From the NCBI GenBank assembly GCA_026770585.1, contig MU646317.1, forward strand, positions 521,964 to 563,765: 41,802 nucleotides of DNA, given 5' to 3'. Positions 29,737-41,770 of the stretch are shown piece by piece (position 1 is the stretch's first letter; each line of letters opens with the position of its first letter). The position numbers and the translations under genes were made by a program. Source of the stretch: Baffinella frigidus. Its lineage: Eukaryota; Cryptophyceae; Cryptomonadales; Baffinellaceae. Under the pieces are notes generated by a model. It ran no database searches. It was not told the DNA's origin and was given only the letters and a program-made list of their open reading frames with translations.

Positions 29737-32700
29737 GCAGGTGCCGGTGAAGGCGCAGGCGGTGCCAGTGATGCTCTCGCTCTCCAAGGCTACCATGTCC
29801 TTCTTCTTCCCCGAGCACTCTCTCGAACAGGTCTCCAAACAAAACCCTCATCCTTACACCCGACACCCTAATCCCGAAACCCTAATACCTAATTCCGAAA
29901 CCCTACACCCTGATCCCTACACCCTTATCCCCACACCCTACACCCTAAACCCTCAACCCTCAACCAGGTGGTTACCGACACGGTGCACCTTCTGAACCCC
30001 GGCAACACGCACGCGGAGTTCAAGATCATCTCATCAGAGCACTTCAAAGCATTCCCTGCCTCCGGAACAGTCGAGGTGGGAACCCTATGTCCCTGCGAAT
30101 TGCCGAAATCACTGAGGTGACTGTCGTTTGACTGTCTCGTCGTGTGACTGTCTTGTCTTATGACAGTTCTAGAATGTTCTAGAGCACGCATGCGGAGTTC
30201 AAGATCGTCTCATCAGAGCACTTCAAAGCCTTCCCTGCCTCGGGAACCGTCGAGGTGAAAACCCTAGAGCTACCCCGGTAGGATGCGGTCGTTCTTTACC
30301 AAATTGCCGGCTTGGACATTCCCTCTTTACCACGAAGTTCGAAACGGTGCGTGTAAAAACGTTTTACGGTGATGACAACCATAAAATCGTCTCTTCGGAG
30401 CCCTTCAAGGCCTTCCCTGCCTCGGGAACAGTCGAGGTGGGCACCCTAAACCTCGTGTTTGATACTTCCTCTGACGACCTCTAACCCCTCAACTTGCAAG
30501 ACCTTCACGCAAGGGAATACACGGTGGATGCGTTGACTTGAACCCGCACCAACCGCCCTTTCCCCCCTCTCTCTCCAACCCTTAAACCCTAAACACTAAA
30601 CCTGATCCAACCCTTAAACCTTAAACACTAAACCGGATCCCTTAAAACCTAAACCCTACACCTCATCCACCCCGCAGCCAAACGCGGCGGAGGAGATATC
30701 GATCCGCTACAACCCGGGGGCGTCGAGCGCTCGGGAGGAGAAGCTTACGGTTCAGGTGGTGGGCGGCGCGCCCCTCGAGCTCACGTGCAAGGTGACGGCC
30801 AAAACCCGAAACCCGAAACCCGAAACCCGAAACCCTAGTCATTTCCCGAATCTAGTCCCAACCCAGATTAAATTCAATTTCGCAAGGCGTCCATCTAAGG
30901 TGTGTGAGCGCACGTGCAAGGTAACGTTACCGCCCGCAAACCCTCAGATCTGACGCCCTCTGTAACGGCCGCAAACCCTCAGATCGGACTCCTTTTGTAA
31001 CGGCCGGAAACTCTCAGATCTGACGCCTTTTGGAGCCATTCCTGCTACAAACCGTACAACTGGCCGCTGTTCAACGCGGGCGCTAAACCACGAACCCTGG
31101 ACAATGAAGAGGGATTGGTGTTAATCTCAAGGAATTGGAGTTGCAAAGTCCCTGAGGTTTACAACTGTTCCCCGGGGTGGCAGGGTGACCCTCAACTCTA
31201 AACCCTAGACCCTACACCCTAGACCCTAAACCCGAAACCCGAAACCCGAAACATCAGGGTAACGTGCCGGAGGTAGTGCTCGCATCCAAGTCGCGTTCGG
31301 TGGACTTCGGGCCGCTGGCTGCGGGGTCGTCTCTCAAGAAGTCCGTGGCGCTCACGTGCGCGGGCAAGGCGGCGGCGGTGTTCTACGTCGATCAGGACGA
31401 GCTTCGCGTCAAGTGCCCCGGTCCGCCAAACCCTACACCCTCCACCCTACACCCTGCACCCTACACCCTACACCCTACACCCTACACCCTACACCCTACT
31501 CTCTGTGGGTTTAGGCTAAACCCTGAACCCTGATCCCTGAAACCCCAAACCCCGCGTCAAGTGCCCCGGCCCTCTTCCAAACCCTACACCCTGCAACTTA
31601 CGCTGCGAGAACCGGGGCACGAGAAGGCTTTGCGGTGTGCGGTGTGCGGTTACCCTGAATCCCGAACCCTGAATGCAGGCCTCTCGGTGCTGCCGGAGAA
31701 GGGGATGGTGTTCCCGGGCGCGGGCAGCCAGCTTGTCTTCACCGTCAAGTCCGAGCAGGTTCCCCTAAACCCTACACCCTCAACACTAAACCCGAAACCC
31801 GAACCCCGAAACCCGAATCCCGAATCCCGGATCCCGAACCCAGAAGCTCAAAAGCGACTCCTCGGCCCTAAACCCGAAACCCGAAACCCTAACCCTAAAC
31901 CCATCTCCCTAAACCGCTCCACACGCAACGATCCCTAAACCCTATCCTGCCCACCGAGCGAATACACCCTAACCCCCAAATCGCAGTACACGCGATGAAC
32001 CCAAACCCTGAACCCTAAACCCCAACACCCAACCGCAGGCGCTGAAAATCGACTCATCGATCGTGGTGCACGTGCGCGGCGGGAAGGCTTTGAAGCTCGT
32101 CGTTAAGGCCGACTTCATCGTCACACCCCACACCCTCAACCTGAAACCCCAGACCCCAAACCCTCAACGCCTTCTCAGCACTCTTAAATTCTAAACTCTC
32201 AACGACGAACACCCGAAATCCGAAAACCGAAACCCGAAACCCGAAACCCGAAAGCTTGACCCGGCGCTAGTGGCTCGCGCGGTCGCGCGCGGCTGGATTC
32301 CGCTCCGTTACACCCTCGAGTTTGTGCTTTTATGGGCATTCACTAACCACCCAGGAGTTTGTGCTGTTATGGGCCTCCACTCAACACCCTGGAGTTTGTG
32401 GTTTTATGGGCCTCCAATAAACACCCTCGAGTTTGTGCTTTTATGGGCATCCACTAAACACGCTAGAGTGTGGGTTTGGTGTTATGGGCCTGCAGTAAAT
32501 GTGATGAAACCCGAAACGCAGGTGCCGGACGTCTCGGTGCAGAACGACGAGATCGACTTCGGGCCCACCTACCTCGGCGCCCAGTCGGTGCGAGACCTCT
32601 CTGCACCCGAAACCCTACACCCGAATACCCGAAACTCGAATACCCGAAACCCGAATATCCGGACCTCTACAGCTTGACCATGAACCCCAAACACCAACCC

Positions 32701-35700
32701 GTAAAACGCTCAACCCTAAACCCTAAACCTTAAACCCTAATCCCTGAACCGTAACAAAGGTGCGGGATCTGGTGGTGGTCAACGCCTCGTCGATCCCCGC
32801 GATCCTCACCCTCGACCTCCGGTACTCTAACCCCTCAAACCCCAAGCCCTAAACCCTCAACCCTCAACCCTCAACGATCAACTCTAAAACCGACGGGGCC
32901 CACACTCTAAACCCCGAACCCTAGACCCTCAACCCTCAACCCTCAAACCCAGACCCCAGACCCCAGACCCCAAACCTCAAACTCTAGACCCTAAACCCTA
33001 AACCCTAAACCCTAAACCCTAAACCCTAAACCCTAGTCCCTAAACCCTACGCCCTGTTCCTAAATAAACGAGGGTACGCCTCCTTTGGTGACAGTACACC
33101 CCCCTCACACACACAGCGGGCTACGAAGGGATTTTCGGGCGCCGAGATCCCGAGTTCCCGTTACCTTAACCGTAGGAACCCCCCTATGTCCCTACGGGTT
33201 GCCTACTGTAGGGTCCTAGGTCTGATCGTTTAGGGGTTATTCAAGATCCCTTGGATGTCCGCTGTGTGGTACGAGTAAATTTGATTCTCCTCCGGGACAC
33301 ACGCCAAAAGTCAAGGAATTGGAGCCCTTTGCCGGCGCAATGAACCCTCAACCCCGCCCGGCAGGAAACACCCGGAGTTCTCAGCGCGCATCCCCCCGGT
33401 AAACCCTACACCCTAAACACTCAACCCTAAACCCTAAACCCTAAACCCTAAACCCTACACCCTAAACCCCAATAATCCCTGAACACAAATCCCTAAACCC
33501 TAAACACCAAACCCTCAACCCTCAACCACAAACCACTAAACACCAAACCCTAAACCACAAACCACAAACCACACACCACAAACCCTGAACCATAAACCAT
33601 AAACCGTAAACCAGGATCTGGAGGTGGAGGAGGAAGAAAGCCTGTCAGCACTCTCCTCGCTGCGCCCGAAAGGCACGCCCCCCTTTAGGTCCTTGAGCTT
33701 CTTCGAGCTCCCAACATAGGCGGGCACCGGAACTTGTTCTGTAGAAAGGTCATTCTTCCTTTCGGATCACATCACGCCCCCCTGTGCAGAGGATCGCGGC
33801 AGAACCGCGCTCGCAGGCTTTAGGGTTCAGAGGTTGTGCCTGGGAAGGGGTTGATTTCAGGCGACGCGTGGTAGTCAACGGGGGAAGGGGGGGAGGGGGA
33901 TGGGAGGTTGAGTGGAAGCTGGAGGTCGAGGAGGAGGAAAGCCTCTCCTCGATGCGCTCGAAAGGCACGCGCCTCGATAGCAGGCTTGAGGGTTCAGAGG
34001 TTGTGTGTGGGAAGGCTTCGATTCCAGGCACGCCCCCCGATGCCGAGACACCCCTACACCTGACAGCGACCGAGACACCCCTAAACCCTAAACCCTAAAC
34101 CCTAAACACTAACCCTAAACCCTAAACACTGAACCCTGAACCCTGAACCCTAAACCCTAAACCCTAACCATAAACCATAAACCATAAGTCCTCAACCCTA
34201 AGCCCTAAACCGTGAACCCTAAACCCCAAACCCTAAACCAGGAAAAGGGATTGATCCGGACGAGGAGCTAGAGGCGTCAGGGCCCTCCCTCAAGTTCAAG
34301 GTCCACCCTGCTCCACACAGCGGACATCCAAGGGATTTTGAATAACCCCTGAGCGATAGGACCTAGGACCCTACGGTAGGCAAACCGTAGGGGCATAGGG
34401 GGGTTCCTACGGATCAGGTAACGGAAACTCGGGCTCTCAGCGCCCGAAAATCCCTTAGTAGCCCGCTGTGTGGTCGGCACATCATAGAAGTCAAAAGGCC
34501 AGAATCTGGCCTTGGTTTCAGGCGAAAATCGTTGAAATTATCGAGGTGTTCCCTCCCAGCTCGGCTGCGGCCTCGCTCAAAGGCTGATTTGTTCTCACTG
34601 ATTGGGTGAGGCCGGGCTCGGTTTCGCTTCAAAATTGACGGATTCGCCCCCACGGACCCAGGATGTCAACTTTAGAATAGTCCGCTAACCCGATCGTTGC
34701 GAGCCGATTTATAAGTGAAGAAACTGTGTAGTAACTTTCACTGCCCAAACCCAAATAAATCAAACGATTCCCTACGGGCTTGTTCAGGTTCCCGGGAACC
34801 GCCTGAAATCGGCCCTTTCCAGGCACAACCCCGCCAGGCCTAAAGCCCGCTATGCTTTTTTCAGGTTCCCGCGAGTGGGCAGGCGCAGATCGAGTTCATC
34901 TACGCGCCCGTCTCCATCAACCCCCACGCCTTCGAGCTCCCGCTGCTCCTCCAGGTTAATTCTTTAGTCAGTCACTTAGTTCGTTAGTTAGTTACTTAGT
35001 TACTTAGTTACTTAGTTACTTAGTTACTTAGTTACTTATATAGTTGGTCAGGCAGTAAGTTATTTAGTTCGTTAGGCAATTAGTTAGTTCGTTGGTCGGG
35101 TAGTTGGAGTTCGGGGACTGAATCAATTATCGCGCCCGTCTCCATCAACCCCCACGCATTCGAGCTCCTGCTGCTCCTCCAGGTTGCGAGCCTTCAACCC
35201 TGAACCATAAAACCTGAACCATAAACCCTAAACCCTAAACCCCTAACTGCGTGTCCGGCACGGGATGCCGCCCTCGGGCAGCGAAGCACCTACGCCGGGT
35301 TAGAGTGTAGAGAGTTAAGATACTGAATCAGCTGACCTGGGGAAGCAGGCAATGCCCCCCTCGGCAGCAAAGCAGCGGCGGCGCGCGGTGAGTTAATTAG
35401 CCACCCCAGCCCCCAATCCCCAAACCCCACACCCCAAACCCAAACCCCAAACCCGAAACGCGACAGGGGATGCCGCCCTCGGCAGCGAAGCAGCTGCGGC
35501 GGGCGGTGATCGCCGAGGGCGACAAACCCCGCCTCCTCCTCTCGTCCCTCGTCGTGGACTTCGAGAAGAAGGTTGTCATCAACGACCAGATGAAGGGCTT
35601 CAGCTACTCCATGGAGGTCACGCTGACCAACTGCGACGACATGAAAGTCCACGTTGACGCCTCGCTCCGCGGCGGGGACTCCGAAGGTGCGAAGCCCGAA

Positions 35701-38700
35701 ACCCCGAGACCCCTACCCGAAACCCCTACCTGGAACCCGTACCGAAACCCCGAACCCCGTACCCGAAACCCCGAAACCCGTACCGGGTGCTAACCCCCGA
35801 ACCCTAACCCCCAAACCTAAACCCTTGAGCCCAAACCCTCATGAAGTACCTTGAGTGTAAAGCTACTTGAGAGGTTTACGGTCTCTAGTGCCTCTTGGCG
35901 ACTCGGAAGGTCCACTTCAGGGTTTGGGGTTTGGTGTTGACTGTTACGTGTCCTGAGTGTAAAGCGACTCGAGAGGGTTTCCGGTGCACATCGATGCCTC
36001 GCTCCGCGGCAGGGACTCTGAAGGTGCGCTTTAAGGTTGAGGGTTGAGGGTGGAGGAATAAGGGCTGGGCCTTGACTGTGAAGTGCCTTGGGTGTAAAGC
36101 GACTCGAGAGGGTTTCTAGTGCACTTGGCTCCGCGGCGGCTGCTTCGATGGTGCGCATTGCCTGTACCCGAGACCCGAAACCCCGAAACCTGTACCTTGA
36201 GTGTAAAGCGGCTTGAGAGGTTTACTCTATCGTGCTCTCGGCGAATCGGAGGCCTAACGCCTGACGCCTCACCCCCTAACCTCAATCCCGCAGGCGGGGC
36301 TTCGCTGTTCCGGATGGACAACTGCTCGCAGGAGCTCGACGTTTATTTTGCTATCCTGAACCCTGAACTCTAATCCCTAAACACTACAGACAAATTCCTA
36401 AATGATAAATAATAAACAATGAAGAAAAAATACTAATACCAAATAATAAGTACTAAGACCTAAACATTCAACTGCAGGCGGGGCGCCGCTGTTCCGAATG
36501 GACAACTGCTCGCAGGAGCTCGACGTCGGCGCCGCCTGCAACATCAAGATCTGGTCTAACCCTAAACCCCTAACGATGTTCCTCCCCCCCCCCCCCTAAA
36601 CCCTGAACCATCAATTCTAAATTCCAAACTCCAAACACCGAACCCCAAACCCTAAACCCTAAACCCTAAACCTTCAACCCTAAACCCTGAATCCTTAACC
36701 CTAAATCCCCCCGACTCCTCTTGGTTTGGGAGTTGACACTCTGTGCATCCAGGTTGCCTAAGCCCTAAATCCTAAACCCTGAAGCATAACCCCTAAACCC
36801 TCAGCCCTAATCCCTAATCCCCGAACCCTCAACCCTAATCCCTTCGTGCCGAAGACGGACGGAACGTACAAGTGTTCTCTCTGCTTCTGTTTGGATCATC
36901 CTGGCGTAGGGTGTAGGGTGTGGGGTGTGGGGCTACCTCTGGGGTGTGGGGGTGCCAACGTGAGGGGTGTGGAGATTTGACACACTCCGCCCCGCAGGTT
37001 CATACCCAAGACAGACGGAACGTACAAGTGCTCACTCTGCGTGTTCCTGGACCACAACATGGACCACCCCTACTTTGACGTCGACGTCATCGGTTCAGGT
37101 GCCGACTCAGGGTTTCGGGTTTCGGGCTTATGGCTTAGCGTTCAGGGTTTCGGGCTTAGGGCTTGGGGCGTGGGGATTAGTTTTAGGGCTCAGGGTGTAG
37201 GGCTTAGGGTTGAGGGTTTGGGGATTATGGTTAGCGTTGAGGGGCCACCTGAGGGTAGGTGTAAATGGACGGGAACCTGGTTAAGGGTTTAGGGTTTAGG
37301 CTGGGACGTACAAGTGCTCGCTGTGCGTGTTCCTGGACCACAACATGGACCACCCCTCCTTTGACGTCGACGTCATCGGATCTGGTGCCCCCTCCACGCT
37401 ACCACCAAGCACGGAACCCTGAACCCTGATCCCTAAGCCCTAAGCCCTAAACCCTAACCGGCTTGATGAATAAATAGTCAACAATCGCAACCTCCTCGCT
37501 TGGCAGGCATATATCCCTCCCTCGGCTGGAGGTGCTCTGGGGGGAGACCTTGACAACCAACCACCATCTCACACTCACTCTCTCTCTTTGGCAGGCGTCT
37601 ACCCCTCGCTGGGGTTCGATCGGAGAGAGGTGCTGTTCCCGACAGCGCCCGTCGGGGTCCCGACAACCGTCACCTTCTGGCTTCTCAACCACGGGTAAAC
37701 CCTCCCTTCGTACACCCTACACCCTGACTTGGTACATCCTGAAACCGAAACCACAGTGGTTAGCTCTTCACTAGCGCTGTGTGCGCGCGTCGCCATCTCG
37801 CTTCACGCGGGAAGCCAGATGGGAAGCCATCTGACTTCTCAACCACGGGTGAACCCCCCAAACCCTGCCGTCCTTCGTACATCTTAAAACCTACACCCTC
37901 AACCTGAACCCTACACCCTAAATCTGAACACTGACCCCTGCGCCCCGCAATCAACCACGGGTGTCCCGACCACCGGCACCTTCTGGCTTCTCAACCACGG
38001 GTAACTAAACCCTAAACTGTTGACGTTTCAACGTCAACTCCAAACCCTGAACCTTGAACCCTAAACCCTGAACCCTAAACTATAAACCCTAAACCTTCAA
38101 CCCTACACCCTAAACCCTGAATCCTGAACCCGAAACCCTAAACTCCAAACCCCAAACCCCAAACTCCTAACACCAACCCAAGTACGACAACCTGAGCGTG
38201 CGGCACCAGAGGCTGAGGCCGGCCTCAGCCTCGCTCCCATCAGACACCTGTACAATACATTTACAGCCTATACAATACATGTACAGTCTATACAATGCAT
38301 GTACAACCTATACAATACATGTATATATACCATAAAATATATGTACAGTCTATAAAATAAATGTACAGCCTATACAATACATACATAGACCATACAATAG
38401 GTGCATCCAACAAATGATCATAGCTGAAGCGCAAACCCCGAATCAGGTACGACAACCTGAGTGTGCGGCACCAGCTCCCGCCGGATTCAGCCTCGCTGCC
38501 GATCTCGATCAACTTTCCGCTCGGAACCATGATCGGCATCGTCAAGAAGAGGTACATATCCGTACCCCGTTTTAGTATTTTATTGTTATTATTATTATTA
38601 CTATTGTTATTGGGTATTGGGTATTGGGTATTGGTATGGCCAGAAATCGATGGTCGCTGTAGGATCCTGACGCGGGAGGCAGAGTCAAGAAGCAGCATAT

Positions 38701-41700
38701 GGCTTGCATAGGGTTTAGGGCTTAGGGTTCAGGGTGAGTGCCAGAAAACGAGAGATAACATGCGTTTATTACGGATCGAAAGAGAACATTCAATTTCTTG
38801 CTACACCAATGACAAGAAAATCGTTATAATTTAACAACAAATAGTAACAATATCTCCCGCTTGCAGGATTCCGGTGGAGGTGACGTTTTCGGCGAAGAAG
38901 GCAATGTCGTTCTACGCGCACTTGGACTTCCTCGACGCCGACGGAAACAAGTTCTCCATCCCTATGGTTACCCTAAACCCTAAACACCCGAAACGTTACC
39001 CTAAACCACAACTACCCGAAACTCGGAACTCGAACTACCCGAACCCCAACTGCTCGAACCACCAAATTAACGAAAACCTAACTACCCGCAACCCGAAGCT
39101 CTCACTACCCGAAACTCTAAGAGCCCGAAAGCTGAAACCCTATCTACCCGATGCCCTTACCATCCGAAACCACAACTACTCGAAACCCGAAACTCTAACT
39201 ACCCGAAACCCAAAGCTCGAAACCCCAACTACCCGAAACACGAACTACCCGAAACTCCCAAACCCCCAGACCCTAAGCCTACACCCCAAACCCCGAACCC
39301 CAAACCCAGGTGGGCACCACCGACGCATCAATCTTGACGACGTTCCCCTTCATGACCATCCACAAGGACTACTTCGAAATCGACGCCAAACACGGGTAAC
39401 TAACCCCTAAACCCCAAACCCCTGAAACACTAAATACCCGAAATACGAAAACCGAAAACCGAGTTTCGGGTAGTTAGGGAGGTCCCTTGGAACCGAAACC
39501 CCTGAACCCTAAACCTAAACCCCAAACCCTAAACCCCAAACCCGAAACCAGGAAACCGACGACGCTGCAGCAGCGGCAGGCGCTCCTCGATCCCGTCCTC
39601 TCGCCCGAGGGCAAGGTAAGCCAGCCTTGGCGTGGGGTTTTAGGGTTTACGGTGAGAGGTTTCGGGTTTCGGGTCTGAAGGTCCGGGTTTGGGGATTAGG
39701 GTTTAAGGTTAGAGGGTACAGACCCATAAGCTGTTGCTAAACACCAAACATCAAACCCTACACCCTAAACCCTAACCCCCAAACCCCAAACCCCAAACCC
39801 TATACCCTAAACTCTAAACCCTACAAAGGTGATGCTCGACGAGGCAGCCAATGCCACGGTCGGCGGGAAGGTGGCCCTCAAACCCTAAACCCTAAACCCT
39901 AAACCCTAAACCCTAAACCCTAGACCCTTATCTTAAATCTTAAACCCTAACCCCTAAACCCTAAACCCTAAACCCTGAACCCCACACCCCAAATCTTAAA
40001 CACAAAACGTCTGTGGCAAGTTTGCTCGCCCCCCTAAACCCTAAACCCTAAAATCATTAACCATAACTCCCAAACCCCAACCCCGAAAGATGTCGGCAGC
40101 ACAGCTCTCGATCAACTCGGAGTTCATCTGCGAGTGCGCGATCCTCTCGCAGGTTGCGAACCCCCCGTTTTGAGAGGCCCGAGTTGCCCGAATCCCGAAT
40201 CCCTAGGACCTATACCCGAATCCCGAATCCCGAATCCCGAAACCCGAATCCCGAAACCTGACGTTCTGAACCCTAAAGCCTAAACCCGAACCCCTGACGC
40301 AGTCGCGGTCGGTGGGGTTCGTACTCGACTGGGCCAACCGCTCGATTTTCCGCCAGGCCGTCACGCGATTCCCCGAGGTCCTACTCCCTAACCCTAAACC
40401 CAAACCCTAAACCCTAAATCCTGAACCCGGAACCCTCCACCGCTTGTCCAACCCTAACCCCACACCCTATTCCCTAATCGCTAAGCCCTAAGCCCTGATC
40501 TTTGACTGGGCCAACCGCTCGATTTTCCGCCAGGCCGTCACAAGATTTCCCGAGGTCCTTACCCCTAACTCCCAACTGGAATCAACCCTATGGGAAACAC
40601 ACCCTGTCCCCTAATCTTTCGTCCCTGAACCACCCAAAACCTAATCTCTAATCCCTAAAACCCTTACCCCACACCGTATCTTCTAATCTCTAATCATTGA
40701 ACCCTCAAACCCTCAGCCCTAAACTCCCAAACTCCCAAACCCCCAAACCCCTGAGCCCCCAACCATAACCCCTAAAAGGCAGCAAACCCTTAGCCCTCAA
40801 CCCTAAAACCTAAACCCCAAACCTCAAACCCCAAACCCTAACCCCCAAAGGTTTGCAGGATATCGTGGAGCAACGTGGGAAGCACATCTGCGACTTATAG
40901 GGGTTGCGTTTTATTTGTACGATTTGGGGGTTAAACAACCTAATCCCAAACCCGAAACCTCAAACCCCTCTCGCAGGACTTCGTGGAGCAACGCGGGAAG
41001 CACATCTGCGACGTCGTCGAGTCTGCCACCGGGAAAACGGTCTCGCCCAAACCCCAAACCCCCAACCTCTTTCAAGCCACGGGACGTCCGCGGTGGAGTT
41101 TAGGGTTTCGGGATTGCAGGCTAAATTCACCCTAGACCCCGAATCTGCCACCGGGAAAACGGTCTCGTCCGCCTAAACCTCACCCTCAACCCCAAACCTC
41201 AAACACAACCCTTAAGTGGTCGAGAGCGCTGAGGACCCACTGGGAAAACGGTCTCGCCCAAACCCTAAACCCTAAACCTCACCCCCAACCCCCAACCTCA
41301 AACCATAAGTGATCGAGAGCGCTGAGGCCCCAACCCCCGGGGTTTAGGGTGAGTTTAGGGTTGGGAGGGGGAAGCATATCTACGACGTCGGTGAGTCTGT
41401 CACTTGAAAAGCGGTCAGTCTAGTGTTTAGGTTGAGGGTTGAGGGTGAGTTGAGGGTGTGGGGTGAGGGTGTAGGGTTCACCGTGTGAGTCAAACCGAGT
41501 CAACCGTGTGAGCAGGTGACCGGGCAGAAGGGTAAGACCGGCGTGTTCTTTTCAGCTCAATCTACTCAAAAGTTGACGGTTGGTATGGTGGTTGACTTTG
41601 TGTATCAAACCGAGTTAACCCGATTTGCAGGTTCCCGGGCAGAAGACGAGGCTCTCGAACAACCGCAAAGAGGAGGCTCAGCAGGCGCTCGCGGGATACG

Positions 41701-41724
41701 TTGAGCTCAGGTTGCGAGCCCCCC

Positions 41725-41770
<46 letters not shown>

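Noticed and set aside
16792-41710. HYDIN as the identity of the large gene
   Set aside because: HYDIN is also MSP-rich, but the FDRREV / YDNL / GTTD segment followed by a calponin-homology-like stretch fits CFAP47 better.
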